Shown piece after piece: positions 8,432 through 16,905 of a DNA stretch of 34,710 bases. Within the stretch, counting starts at the first letter, position 1. Each line of letters opens with the position of its first letter. The DNA is from a virus. Under the pieces are notes generated by a model. That model was not told the DNA's origin. It worked only from the letters and a program-made list of their open reading frames with translations, and did no database searches. The position numbers were made by a program, and so were the translations under genes. Location of the stretch: IMG/VR virus record IMGVR_UViG_3300010400_000037, positions 1 through 34,710 of that record; one strand, written 5' to 3'.

Positions 8432-9172
8432 TTATGAACTGAACGTTGCCTGATACACGTTGCCCGCAGCGTTGGCAAAGCACTCAAAGTCGAACTGCGG
8501 TACCGTGAAGTCTTCGTTCTTGAAGTCGAACGAAAGTTTCGTACTGATGGCCTGGAAAAACTTGTACGTTATGGCCGTACCAAACTGATTGAATGGTACG
8601 TTCAACACCAACGCGAACACCGGTGCGCTTCCCATCAGCTGGTTAGCGTACGTGATGTTCTGTGTTGGCAACGAGCTGGTACGATACGTATAGCTTGCCT
8701 GCATAGCCGTACCGTTATCACTCGTATTGAACGTATATGCGCCGTTGCTCGTATTGACAGCATACTGTCCGATCGCTGGCGCAGACGCTACACGTGTCAG
8801 CGAATTGCCCGTGGCCGCGTACACAATACCCAAGTCGTCATTGAACTGAGCACCGTTTATCACGGTGTACGCACCAGCACTTGGCGCAAACGCTTCTCCA
8901 TTTATCGTCAGCAAGCCTCCAACGCTGCTCGCAACACCCGTGAAGATAGTGTTATACGCCGCGCTGCTAATGCTTGCTGCTTTGGCCTTGCCGCTGTAAC
9001 TTGCGGCACCGCGACCAACCGCAACAGGTGCCTGAAACTGACCCATCAACTTCTTGATCGTAAAGCTGATGTCCAGTGAAACGTCCTGCAGTGTTCCAAA
9101 CAGCACAGGCGTCGGATTATTGCCCGACGGAATGCCGTAAAGAAAACCAGACCCGAAAGAGAACTGTGGCAT
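8432..9172 (-). CDS. Major tail tube protein
   Basis: A 246-residue protein with a good AGGAG site before its ATG. It opens with FSFGSGFLYGIPSGNN and contains VSLDISFTIKKLMGQFQAPV, the strand that forms the inner wall of the tube in this family. It then has GLLTINGEAFAPS, ITYANQLMGSAPVFALVL and a final KLSFDFKNEDFTVPQFDFEC. It is followed by the chaperone pair and tape measure and preceded by the tail terminator, the expected order. The central insertion of about 70 residues (110-180), rich in Thr, Ser and Ala, could be an Ig-like surface domain. It should be one of the most abundant virion proteins. Confidence 0.9.
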   Translation of the reverse strand: MPQFSFGSGFLYGIPSGNNPTPVLFGTLQDVSLDISFTIKKLMGQFQAPVAVGRGAASYSGKAKAASISSAAYNTIFTGVASSVGGLLTINGEAFAPSAGAYTVINGAQFNDDLGIVYAATGNSLTRVASAPAIGQYAVNTSNGAYTFNTSDNGTAMQASYTYRTSSLPTQNITYANQLMGSAPVFALVLNVPFNQFGTAITYKFFQAISTKLSFDFKNEDFTVPQFDFECFANAAGNVYQATFSS

Positions 9173-9182
9173 GATGCCGCTC

Positions 9183-9638
9183 CTATCCCGCAGTTACGAT
9201 CTCATACGGTATGCGGGCGATCGTTTGTTCCGTCAGGTATCCACCGAATATTTCGATTTCACCTGCAATGGCACAACTCGATACAACATTTGGCAACCCG
9301 AGATCATTTGCAAAGCTGCCAGGACCGCGATTATTTACTTGTGGGTTCGTCACTGTGTCAATAGCGTCCAAAAGCGGAAGTAGATTTTCTATGCCTGTTC
9401 TGTCGGCACTCTTTTTAATGTATACATACACGTCTGGTAACAGCGTCCATTTGTTGGGTAATCCACGAACGTTGGTACTGCGTTCCTTGTTAGGTGCAAC
9501 GAATATAGCTGGCTGATTAGGTACGTTGTCCGCGTTATCTAACCCCAACTCGATCGTTGGGATATCTAAACTATATGGCGCGACCTTTAGTCTGCTGATC
9601 TGAGTAACCAGCGCGCAGTATATCTGAACGCGGTTCAT
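9183..9638 (-). CDS. Tail terminator / tail completion protein
   Basis: A 151-residue protein starting at an ATG in an ATGA overlap with the previous gene, with GGAG upstream. The N-terminal helix (MNRVQIYCALVTQISRLK), the PAIFVAPNKE strand, the WTLLPDVYVYIKK strand and the helix ENLLPLLDAIDTVTNP are typical of the lambda gpU / minor tail terminator fold. It probably caps the tube at the head-proximal end and contacts the connector. Placement between the gp10-like protein and the tail tube supports this. Sequence identity in this family is low, so the call is mainly from pattern and synteny. Confidence 0.75.
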   Translation of the reverse strand: MNRVQIYCALVTQISRLKVAPYSLDIPTIELGLDNADNVPNQPAIFVAPNKERSTNVRGLPNKWTLLPDVYVYIKKSADRTGIENLLPLLDAIDTVTNPQVNNRGPGSFANDLGLPNVVSSCAIAGEIEIFGGYLTEQTIARIPYEIVTAG

Positions 9639-10135
9639 TTCAAACTCCGGATCGTTGCAGCACGTAGGCCAGCGAGTATCTGTGCTCGATTGTTTTCCAG
9701 AGCCGGACGTAGAAAAGCACGCTGCGGAAACGTTGCCGTATGTGCGCGCACAGTAACGCTAGCTACACGCTGTTCATCCGTACGCTTACGAAAATGTCCA
9801 CTAGGTGTTTTACTACGTGATGGACGACGACTATATGTTGGGATATTAAATATGCCTCCCTGCTCATGCACCTTGGCATAAGGCAGGTTGCTTCCCAATG
9901 TTCCAATAACGCTGTTGCCTTCCACCCTGGCTCCCGAAGTAACACTACGAGAAAGTTGTCCAGAGCGGCGATGCAATGGATCCCCGGACAACCTATTAGC
10001 ACGGGACCAATCAGCCGCTCGTGCCATCTGAGCTTTCATTTCACTTACAAGCGAGGCAATCACTACAGGTCCAGCATTACGCAACCGACGTTGCATCTCA
10101 GCCTTTCCAATGATTTTATATTCTAGAGCGTTCAT
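9635..10135 (-). CDS. HK97 gp10-like neck / tail completion protein
   Basis: A 166-residue basic protein in ATGA overlaps on both sides. The N-terminal helix is followed by RSGQLSRSVTSGARVEGN, then IGTLGSNLPYAKVHEQGG and, near the end, FPQRAFLRPALENNRAQI. The YAxxHExGG and P-x-R-x-FLRPAL motifs are the classic signature of the HK97 gp10 / phage virion morphogenesis family at the head-tail joint. The stretch 95-125 is unusually rich in Arg, Ser and Lys. It probably attaches to the connector ring at the base of the capsid. Confidence 0.85.
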   Translation of the reverse strand: MNALEYKIIGKAEMQRRLRNAGPVVIASLVSEMKAQMARAADWSRANRLSGDPLHRRSGQLSRSVTSGARVEGNSVIGTLGSNLPYAKVHEQGGIFNIPTYSRRPSRSKTPSGHFRKRTDEQRVASVTVRAHTATFPQRAFLRPALENNRAQILAGLRAATIRSLK

Positions 10136-10761
10136 AGATATGGCGGCATCCTATTTACATAGGGCTGCAACATGGCCTTAGTACGCGGGCTCATCGCCCA
10201 GGCTACGCCACCTTCGAACGATGTTGTTTCTCCTGCCAATGATTTAGATCGATAGCCGATCCAATTGCTAGATTTATACACTTCACCAACAAATTGAATT
10301 GCTGCTTGACGTAGTCCGAACGGCGTCGTATTAGTGAGCATGTCGTATCCAGCGGTGTAGGTCACTTGTATATAGCCACCGCCAAAACAGAAGTTGAGGA
10401 ACGACAAAGTGCGATTGTCGTCCTCAAGAAAGACCCCACCTGGAGTTGTTCCAGGAATGCCTGTTTGCAACTGTGCCGAAGTCATGATTGGGAGCGAGAC
10501 GGAGTTTGCAAAGACCTTCGTCAATGCTACGACCGGATAATGCTTCAACATCATACGGGGTCGATTGCTGGCCAGCCTTGGCCTATAGTTTTCCACATAG
10601 CTACCAACAGACCCTAGATTGTCACGTCCACAGAATTGCGCAATTTGCGCACTGCAAGCCTGTATCAGCCAATCCAGAGCGTCGTCTTGATTCTCCTCTG
10701 TTGGTTTGACACCAAGCCATTCCTTGACATCGGACAATTCACATAAAGGGTCGTTGGCCAT
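10132..10761 (-). CDS. Head-tail connector (gp6-like adaptor)
   Basis: A 209-residue protein. The N-terminus, with LSDVKEWLGV, DDALDWLIQACSAQIAQFCG and a following tyrosine-containing segment, matches the Phage_connect_1/gp6-like adaptor pattern. LKHYPVVALTKVFANS and GGYIQVTYTAGYD match the central beta region, and RQAAIQFVGEVYKSSNWIGY matches the closing helix. Such adaptors form the 12- to 13-fold ring below the portal. It lies between the small acidic-basic protein after the capsid gene and the gp10-like gene, as is usual. The family is certain enough; the exact ring number is not. Confidence 0.85.
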   Translation of the reverse strand: MANDPLCELSDVKEWLGVKPTEENQDDALDWLIQACSAQIAQFCGRDNLGSVGSYVENYRPRLASNRPRMMLKHYPVVALTKVFANSVSLPIMTSAQLQTGIPGTTPGGVFLEDDNRTLSFLNFCFGGGYIQVTYTAGYDMLTNTTPFGLRQAAIQFVGEVYKSSNWIGYRSKSLAGETTSFEGGVAWAMSPRTKAMLQPYVNRMPPYL

Positions 10762-10767
10762 GACGAA

Positions 10768-11043
10768 CTACTTTTTACCTTCGAGTTTTCGTACTTCCGA
10801 AACGATCACACCACCAAACGCTTCACACACGTGTAGCGCGTGGCGGGCGAACATATGGAAGAGCCCATCATCTTCCGCCGTGTATTCAGTTCCCTCGTGT
10901 ACGACAGACGTAATATGATTGGGCAACTGTACACGTACGTTCTTACCCTTGCGCAACGCCTCCGCTACTTCAGCCTGTGTTGCGGCCTGCGCCTTGGCAT
11001 CTGCCTGGGCCTTAGTGTCTTTGCCTTTTGAATCTTCAGCCAT
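10768..11043 (-). CDS. Small protein next to the major capsid gene, unknown
   Basis: A 91-residue protein with GAGGT six bases before its ATG. Residues 1-35 are a charged, Lys/Ala/Gln-rich helix (SKGKDTKAQADAKAQAATQ), probably flexible or coiled. Residues 38-91 look like a compact beta fold (VRVQLPNHITSVVHEGTEYT, then LFHMFARHALHVCEAFGG). It is separated from the capsid gene by a terminator, so it is probably made in smaller amounts. It may be a head-tail joining or head-completion accessory, but I do not recognise the family. Confidence 0.6.
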   Translation of the reverse strand: MAEDSKGKDTKAQADAKAQAATQAEVAEALRKGKNVRVQLPNHITSVVHEGTEYTAEDDGLFHMFARHALHVCEAFGGVIVSEVRKLEGKK

Positions 11044-11060
11044 ACATACCTCGTTTGTTT

Positions 11061-11096
11061 GAAAAAGGAGGGAGGAGTTATCCGCACTCCTCCCTC
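11061..11096 (-). terminator. Intrinsic terminator downstream of the major capsid gene
   Basis: On the minus strand an 11-bp perfect stem (arms at 11086-11096 and 11068-11078, GAGGGAGGAGT with its complement) encloses a 7-base loop and is followed by CTTTTTC. It lies 26 bases after the capsid stop codon. It probably reduces transcription into the tail genes, so that capsid mRNA is in excess; read-through must still feed the connector and tail genes. Confidence 0.85.
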
Positions 11097-11121
11097 AAGG
11101 ACCCCCGCTTGGGATTACGGT

Positions 11122-12591
11122 TTAGCCGTTGCCGATGTTAGTGATAACACCGAACGCTGGCGGGAAGAAGTTCTGCAGCACCTCATGGCTGTAAACCCCG
11201 TACTCGTACTTGCGAGTCCGGTACGGCCACTCGATCTGGTAGTAGTCTCGCAACGTGCGAACCTGCAACACGTTGGTCACGTTCGACAGCGGGTACGGCA
11301 GCGTATCCGTGAAGAACATGATCGTGCCTGCAGGCATGTTGGGATGCAGATGGATTGGAATTTCCTTGGCACCCGACATGCTGAACTTGTTGAGGTAGCT
11401 GCGCACCATTGCGCCACCGGCCAACATACCCTGTTCCACGTTGTAAACAAAACGCTGTGCATTGGCGCTCGTAGACGTGAGAATCTTCTTGTAGATGTTC
11501 TGTTGTTCCTGCGAGCTAACGAAGATGTCCGTGGGCGACAACTTGTAAACATCCCAGAAGTATTTCAGCGCGGTGTCGATTTCGACGATGCCGCCTTCCG
11601 TGTCACTCGTCAACGGGGTACCAGTGCCAGCCGTTCCCGTGGCTTGCTGCACATAGTATCCACCATATGCACTGTTGGCATTCATGGTCAGAAGACCATC
11701 GAACTCCAGACTGTTGACACTGTTGTCGCTGGCGGGCAGTGACGCCGCAGTTTGCGTGCCAGTCGCCGTTGCAGTGATGGAAACACTGTTGATCGTTGTG
11801 ATCGCTCCCAGTACTTCCGCTCCGGCTGCGCCCCAGAACCATGCATAAGCCACGGCTCCAGTCTTCAATGCAACAGTTGCACCGATGCTGCCTGTCGGGC
11901 CCGTGACGGCGACTGTTGCGTTGGCGGACTTCTGTGCGGACCCACCACCGTAGTTGTCCGTGCTTCCATCGCTGTTAGTACGTGACACAGCGGCTTGAAT
12001 GCCGCCAGCCACACTACCAGTACGGAACCCGTCGAACGTCAGTGCAACGCAGATAACGCTGTACGTGGCCGTTGCCAGCGAACCTCCCGAGGTGCTGGCA
12101 GCCAGTGACGGCGTACCAGTGGTACCAAGAGCCAGCGAATTATCGCCGCCGAGGATCATCTTCTCCTCTTCGATCATCAGTGCATACAGCAGATTACGCG
12201 CACTGATTGCCTTGACGTCATCGAACGAACGCGCGGCAAGATCCGCACCGAACGTGACGAAGTCCTCAAGACCAATCTGTTTGTACGCTGCTGTGTAGTC
12301 CTGAGTGCTGGTCGTTACAACCGCGGAACGGTTACCGTCCGAAACACCAGCGACAATGTTGTTGACGTTGATGCCGGTGATCGCACGCCAGTTGGCCTGT
12401 GTGCCTCCCGGTGCACCAACACGTGGGATGCGATTCCGCAACGGTGTAATGACCGGAAACAGCGATTTGGCGCCGATTTCCAAATCGTAGTAATTGATGC
12501 CAGTCGTCGCGTTCGCTGGCATAGTGAAGCCGGTGTAATTGGCTTTAGCCAGTTCTGCGCGCACCAGCGCCATCAGTTCGTTAGTATCCAT
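11122..12591 (-). CDS. Major capsid protein (HK97 fold) with central insertion
   Basis: The 489-residue protein has an N-terminal helical arm (LMALVRAELAKANY) and the family segments GAKSLFPVITPLRNRIPRVG and YKQIGLEDFVTFGADLAARS. Helix ALMIEEEKMILGGDN is the HK97 spine helix. KLSPTDIFVSSQEQQNIYKKI and the C-terminal RTRKYEYGVYSHEVLQNFFPP lie in the P and A domains. Between about 165 and 290 it carries a Thr/Ser/Ala/Gly-rich stretch (ATYSVICVALTFDGFRTG, ATVAVTGPTGSIGATVALKT) that looks like an Ig-like or BIG-type inserted domain displayed on the capsid surface. The gene follows the protease/scaffold and is followed by a strong terminator. Confidence 0.93.
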   Translation of the reverse strand: MDTNELMALVRAELAKANYTGFTMPANATTGINYYDLEIGAKSLFPVITPLRNRIPRVGAPGGTQANWRAITGINVNNIVAGVSDGNRSAVVTTSTQDYTAAYKQIGLEDFVTFGADLAARSFDDVKAISARNLLYALMIEEEKMILGGDNSLALGTTGTPSLAASTSGGSLATATYSVICVALTFDGFRTGSVAGGIQAAVSRTNSDGSTDNYGGGSAQKSANATVAVTGPTGSIGATVALKTGAVAYAWFWGAAGAEVLGAITTINSVSITATATGTQTAASLPASDNSVNSLEFDGLLTMNANSAYGGYYVQQATGTAGTGTPLTSDTEGGIVEIDTALKYFWDVYKLSPTDIFVSSQEQQNIYKKILTSTSANAQRFVYNVEQGMLAGGAMVRSYLNKFSMSGAKEIPIHLHPNMPAGTIMFFTDTLPYPLSNVTNVLQVRTLRDYYQIEWPYRTRKYEYGVYSHEVLQNFFPPAFGVITNIGNG

Positions 12592-12624
12592 GTTGATCTT
12601 TAAACCCCGCTAGTACGTGATTGA

Positions 12625-13221
12625 TTAACGACGACCGAACAGCTGGTCGTGGGTCATTGGTTTAGCGTACGCAGCCTTGATGAGCGTTGCCGCGTTGGTA
12701 TCGTCACTCGTCTTTTCACCAGGAAGCGTCGATGCGGCCACCTTGGTGAGCTTGGTTTCGCCCTCACCGAGACCGTCGGCCTTCGCTGCAGTGCCGTCCT
12801 TACCAACGGCAAACAGTGCAGGCTTTTTACCATCGTTGTCCGTCGCCTTCGTAACACCGGTCTCCACTGCTTTGGTAAGCACTCCTGCGGCAGTTAGTGC
12901 GGCCAACACGTTGTCTGTCACTGACTTGGCGATGCGCGACTCCTGTGCGGTCTGTGCATCTTCAGCTTCCTTAGCTTTAGCAGCCTTCCACATTTTTGCA
13001 GCTTCCTTTTTGTCGTCGTCCGACATATCGTCATCCTCATCGTCTGACTTTTTCTTCTTACCATTGATACCACGATCTGCACCGTGGCCACCCGCTGGAG
13101 GCTCTCCTTGTGCAGCGTTGCTGGATTCTGGTCCGGCTCCAGCCGTTCCGTTGGTTACAGTTGCGCCACGCTTGGAGCCTTCGCTCTGAATGGCGTCTTT
13201 CTTAACCTCTTCATCAGCCAT
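12625..13221 (-). CDS. Possible nested in-frame scaffold protein (internal start)
   Basis: Inside the protease/scaffold gene an in-frame ATG at 13221 is preceded by GAGGTAAC (13226-13233), a near-ideal ribosome site at good spacing. Translation from here would give 198 residues: MADEEVKKDAIQSEG, the acidic DDEDDD stretch, the helix KKEAAKMWKAAKAKEAEDA and the C-terminal tail. Separate scaffold made from an internal start is known for lambda Nu3 within gene C. Here it is inferred from the ribosome site alone. Confidence 0.5.
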   Translation of the reverse strand: MADEEVKKDAIQSEGSKRGATVTNGTAGAGPESSNAAQGEPPAGGHGADRGINGKKKKSDDEDDDMSDDDKKEAAKMWKAAKAKEAEDAQTAQESRIAKSVTDNVLAALTAAGVLTKAVETGVTKATDNDGKKPALFAVGKDGTAAKADGLGEGETKLTKVAASTLPGEKTSDDTNAATLIKAAYAKPMTHDQLFGRR

Positions 13222-14061
13222 GTTGGTTACCTCGTTAGCTTTGTCCACCTGCCCGCTAACCTCGTCTTTCTGCATTGACGAGCAGGCAGCACCTAACTTA
13301 CAGACCGTATCATGTACGGACTGAAGCATTGCGAGATCCGAAGCACTGTTGCGAGCACCTCGTTTCTCTAAAATCGTTACGACGGCTTTGTGCACGTCTT
13401 CGTCTGTTGGTTCATCCATCTTGGTCTTCTTGGGCTTCTTAGCCCCCTCCTGATCATAAGCGTTGATGCCACTGGTGGCGGATGTTGGTTGCAGAAATTC
13501 CTTTACAACTTCGTGTACGGCACCAGCCAGCATTGCAACCTCTGTCGCTGCCGACTTAAACATTTTCGGCACAACAGTTCCGTCCTTCTTTTGTATATCG
13601 AAGAACTTGGCTGTTGGGATGCAGGGTCTATCTACCAGACTAACTTCACTGGGGTCGGCAGTATAACGAGTTACGTTTTTGCCAGACATAACATCAGGCC
13701 ACTTACGCTGGTAGGTTCCGCCCATGCTGAACCCTGTGTATACTCCCTCCAGCACTTTGTCCCATTCGTTATTGTCGACCACCTTAGCAGTGACATCGAT
13801 GGCTTTCTCTGCATCGGTAAATCTCATGTCCGTGAGCTTACCTGCTGCAATGTTGCTGTGCATGCCGCGCACATTGCCTAGAGACTTGCCACCACTATCC
13901 GCCATGATCTGTGAAGACCATCGCTGGAAGTTGGCTTTACTGCTGTTGTAATCAAACACTTCGTCGGCGTGATCTACTACTTCGTGCGCAATACGCCCGT
14001 AGACGAGGCGTTTTTCCTCGTCGACTTTAGTAATAGGCACGAATACGTTGGCGTTACTCAT
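12625..14061 (-). CDS. Capsid maturation protease with C-terminal scaffold (XkdF-like)
   Basis: A 478-residue fusion. Residues 1-155 form the XkdF/prohead-protease-like domain: KRLVYGRIAHEVVDHADEVF, RGMHSNIAAGK with His68, GVYTGFSMGGTYQ with Ser112, and ADPSEVSLVDRPCIPTAKFF, the conserved exit strand. His68 and Ser112 are the likely catalytic pair, as in herpesvirus-type assembly proteases. Residues 190-478 are charged and low-complexity, with SDDEDDDMSDDDKKEAAKMW, a long helix and a final Ala/Lys region. This is the expected scaffold delta domain that is cleaved away during maturation. It lies directly before the capsid gene. Confidence 0.88.
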   Translation of the reverse strand: MSNANVFVPITKVDEEKRLVYGRIAHEVVDHADEVFDYNSSKANFQRWSSQIMADSGGKSLGNVRGMHSNIAAGKLTDMRFTDAEKAIDVTAKVVDNNEWDKVLEGVYTGFSMGGTYQRKWPDVMSGKNVTRYTADPSEVSLVDRPCIPTAKFFDIQKKDGTVVPKMFKSAATEVAMLAGAVHEVVKEFLQPTSATSGINAYDQEGAKKPKKTKMDEPTDEDVHKAVVTILEKRGARNSASDLAMLQSVHDTVCKLGAACSSMQKDEVSGQVDKANEVTNMADEEVKKDAIQSEGSKRGATVTNGTAGAGPESSNAAQGEPPAGGHGADRGINGKKKKSDDEDDDMSDDDKKEAAKMWKAAKAKEAEDAQTAQESRIAKSVTDNVLAALTAAGVLTKAVETGVTKATDNDGKKPALFAVGKDGTAAKADGLGEGETKLTKVAASTLPGEKTSDDTNAATLIKAAYAKPMTHDQLFGRR

Positions 14062-14082
14062 AACTTGATACCTGATATTATA

Positions 14083-15513
14083 CTAAGTTGATTCGTTACC
14101 CATCTGCGGTTTCGCAGGCCGCGTAGTATCGCCATTGCGTAACCACTCTTTAAACTGTTCCATGGTCATACGTGTTATGTTGCCTAGCCCTTTCCATCCA
14201 GGTTGATACTGTTCCAAGTACGCACTACGTGCACGAATTTCGTCGGGCCAACCAACCAAACACTTATGTTCATCGAACTTGCCATCGATATATTGATCCA
14301 CAACCCATACGGGGCCGCCATAGCCATCGTCCATGCCAACACACACGAGACAATCAACGTGATCGCCGTCGGCACCCTCGGTTCGTCGGATATATCCGTA
14401 GTGGTGAGTAAGTTGGCTAATCCAGGGTGTACCATCAGGGGCGACTCCACGACGAACGGACTGGGCAGGGTTTTCGATGGTAATATCAAGTCCGCTAACA
14501 TTGATGTGTCCCATCCTGTAGTTGCCAGCACTCAGTTGCGCCGGGCTCGGTTGGTTTCGTAAGTTAAGGCTGGACGTTGCTGCCTCGTGTGCTGGCGCAT
14601 CGACCTGCGCTTTAGCCACCTTGCTGGCTTCTGCCTCCTCATCACTTTCGTCATCCGACATGTCATCCAACAGATCTTCGGCGTCGGGATCGTCAGCATA
14701 CACGGCTTCGAAATCGCATTGACAGTTAGGATGGCTAGGAGGCCACACATCCCCGCTGGACCAAGCGTCATCAAATGGTATAACATCTTCATCGGCGTTT
14801 TCGTTACACTCATCATCGAAGTTATGATCGTCGCTTAGCAACCAACGCTTTCCAACGGCTCCGGCTTCACGACTCGCCTTGGTGTGGCCCGCGACGTCCG
14901 CAAATGCAAGTTCCGTACGCGCAATCGTAGCTGCTCGTTCTTCAGAGAATGCATAGCTATCCATGAGAGTTTTCGCAAACTCCGCATTCGTTTGACCGTC
15001 CTCGATCGCCTGTGCAAGCGAACTGCGTAGCATGTCGCGTGTACTATCCGAAATGTCAGTGACCAACTCCGCCCCGCGCTCTTCGGCGTAGTCTCGCGCG
15101 TCTTTACTGAATATATCGAACGATATGTTCGCGCCACTTGCATCCCACTCCACACGTGCCGCATCTTCAAACTGTCGTGTTAGATCATCAGCAACTGCAT
15201 CGTCGACGTCAGTCCAATCAGCAGAGTCCACAGCTTCGTCGACAATACTTTTCTTGCGCTTAGCTTTTCCAAGTGTTGCACCGTGCTCGACATGCTTACT
15301 GATCTGTAGACCTATCTTCTGCAGTGTGCCCAACACGCTTCGCTGTAATGTATTGACGTGAGGAGCGATACGTCTTGCCAGTGGGGTTTCCGTACCACGC
15401 TGCTTTGCGAAATTTCTGGGAACGCGCGCTCCCACCTCCTTTGCCACCGTTGGGCTTACCAAGAGTTGGTTTCTGCCCTGGCTTTTTCGGTTGTCCAGGT
15501 TTTGGCGGCCCAC
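14083..15513 (-). CDS. SPP1 gp7/Mu F-like minor head protein fused to InPase-like domain
   Basis: The frame gives 476 residues from a GTG at 15513, overlapping the portal by 218 bases. No in-frame ATG exists before residue 161, so a non-ATG start is certain but its position is not; a GTG/TTG pair near residues 60-61 is another option. Residues about 150-270 are the SPP1 gp7/Mu F head-morphogenesis domain: SEERAATIARTELAFADVAG, a KRWLLSDDHNFDDEC segment and HPNCQCDF. Residues 331-440 match the pyrophosphatase-like (InPase) domain of polyvalent proteins: NYRMGHINVSGLDITIEN, HYGYIRRTEGADGDHVDCLV and DQYIDGKFDEHKCLVGWP. An acidic linker (about 273-298) joins them. The fusion may be delivered into the host with DNA. 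Confidence 0.82.
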   Translation of the reverse strand: MGRQNLDNRKSQGRNQLLVSPTVAKEVGARVPRNFAKQRGTETPLARRIAPHVNTLQRSVLGTLQKIGLQISKHVEHGATLGKAKRKKSIVDEAVDSADWTDVDDAVADDLTRQFEDAARVEWDASGANISFDIFSKDARDYAEERGAELVTDISDSTRDMLRSSLAQAIEDGQTNAEFAKTLMDSYAFSEERAATIARTELAFADVAGHTKASREAGAVGKRWLLSDDHNFDDECNENADEDVIPFDDAWSSGDVWPPSHPNCQCDFEAVYADDPDAEDLLDDMSDDESDEEAEASKVAKAQVDAPAHEAATSSLNLRNQPSPAQLSAGNYRMGHINVSGLDITIENPAQSVRRGVAPDGTPWISQLTHHYGYIRRTEGADGDHVDCLVCVGMDDGYGGPVWVVDQYIDGKFDEHKCLVGWPDEIRARSAYLEQYQPGWKGLGNITRMTMEQFKEWLRNGDTTRPAKPQMGNEST

Positions 15514-16897
15514 CGGGTTTATCCACGCTCATAGGATCAGGTGGTGTTGGATTCATCATTTCAAATGCTTCACCACTAACGAACTTCTCCACAGGGATCG
15601 GGCCTTTAGCTGTCCATATCATCGGAGGAACGCCAAGCTTCTCCATTCCCATGCGATCACGTACGTCGTCAATGCTCCAAACACCATGCTCTACATATCC
15701 AACATCGATAACCTGTTGCTGAGCTGCATCTTGCTCTTCGTCCATGTTCCACATGAACTCAACACCGTCCAATTTTAGACACTGTTTGATGATCTGATCA
15801 AACATGTCCTTTAGATAGTCGAGCAGTGGTTGCAAGCCTTCCTCGCGCGCGGCGGTCTGTGCTGTTTCAGCTGTAGCACGATTGACCTGTTTAACGAAAG
15901 GTGTTGGACTAACACTAAAAGCGTAGCAAATGATACGAATCAACCATTCGTCAAACTCACTTTTTAATAGCGCTTCCGAATCTTTCAGCTGCAATATTTT
16001 ACTGGCGTCGTTAGGCACAAACATCATCTGTCTACGTGCGCCAGTATCGCCCTCAAACATCGCATTCCACCCCGATTGAAACGAGGCAATTTGTTCAGGA
16101 GTCCATGTATCAGGCACGCCAGCTATAGCTTCCGGAATATTACCTTGTGTGAAGAACTGTAGTTGGCTGATTTCACGCCGCAGTCCGATGTTAACAGTCA
16201 TCAACACCTGTTCTACAGGACTGTTGCCGTACACCGTGTTACTGCGCGGATTACGCATGAAGTACATCAGCTCATCTTTCTTATAGTCCGATGTCGGCAC
16301 ACCGTGCAGTATCTGTCGATACGCAGGCAATGGCGGTTCAGGTGTTCGACCCGACTCATCAATAAACTTCATAATCGTAGCAGGGTCCACAGACTCTAAT
16401 CGTTGTAACGTACTTCCTTTGTACACCGGCCAGAATACGTTGGCATCCAATACGAAATTATCATCCAATACTTTACGCAACCATGTATGCCAAGTTAATC
16501 GGCCATCAGGCATCTTAAAGAATGCTCGTGCCTGATCTATCTTGGCTTCCAATTCTTTTTCCGGAACCTTCTTTTCCGTCGATTCTTCGGTTGCAACGAT
16601 AGCCCAATCGAACGCTGCAATCTGATCTTTGCGCGTTTCAATAACCAACTTCAACAGGTCATACCCGTCGGCTAACCTGCGCAGCTCTTCAAAACTAATA
16701 CCGCTTTCGCGCTTAGGGCGAATATCGATATTGAAGCCAGGACGATAATCGAACGCGCGGCCTGCTGTCTGCGGGGCTTGTCCAGCGATTGGCGTCTGTG
16801 GCGAAAACCACCCACTGCTAGTACCGAAACCGTAGTTCATTACCTGCGTCATTCGCTTAAACCACGACAGGTTGCTATTGAGATCTTTAGCTGCCAT
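15296..16897 (-). CDS. Portal protein
   Basis: A 533-residue portal with GGA before its ATG. Clear family segments include GISFEELRRLADGYDLLKLV, ETRKDQIAAFDWAIVA, the wing strands YKGSTLQRLESVDPATIMKF and NTVYGNSPVEQVLMTVNIGL. The stem/clip-region FDEWLIRIICYAFSVSPTPF and HGVWSIDDVRDRMGMEKLGV are typical of HK97/SPP1-class portals. The last 90 residues are a Pro/Gly/Lys-rich tail that overlaps the start of the next gene in another frame and is probably disordered. Twelve copies would form the DNA-entry vertex docking the terminase. Confidence 0.93.
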   Translation of the reverse strand: MAAKDLNSNLSWFKRMTQVMNYGFGTSSGWFSPQTPIAGQAPQTAGRAFDYRPGFNIDIRPKRESGISFEELRRLADGYDLLKLVIETRKDQIAAFDWAIVATEESTEKKVPEKELEAKIDQARAFFKMPDGRLTWHTWLRKVLDDNFVLDANVFWPVYKGSTLQRLESVDPATIMKFIDESGRTPEPPLPAYRQILHGVPTSDYKKDELMYFMRNPRSNTVYGNSPVEQVLMTVNIGLRREISQLQFFTQGNIPEAIAGVPDTWTPEQIASFQSGWNAMFEGDTGARRQMMFVPNDASKILQLKDSEALLKSEFDEWLIRIICYAFSVSPTPFVKQVNRATAETAQTAAREEGLQPLLDYLKDMFDQIIKQCLKLDGVEFMWNMDEEQDAAQQQVIDVGYVEHGVWSIDDVRDRMGMEKLGVPPMIWTAKGPIPVEKFVSGEAFEMMNPTPPDPMSVDKPGGPPKPGQPKKPGQKPTLGKPNGGKGGGSARSQKFRKAAWYGNPTGKTYRSSRQYITAKRVGHTAEDRSTDQ

Positions 16898-16905
16898 GTT
16901 ATTTC

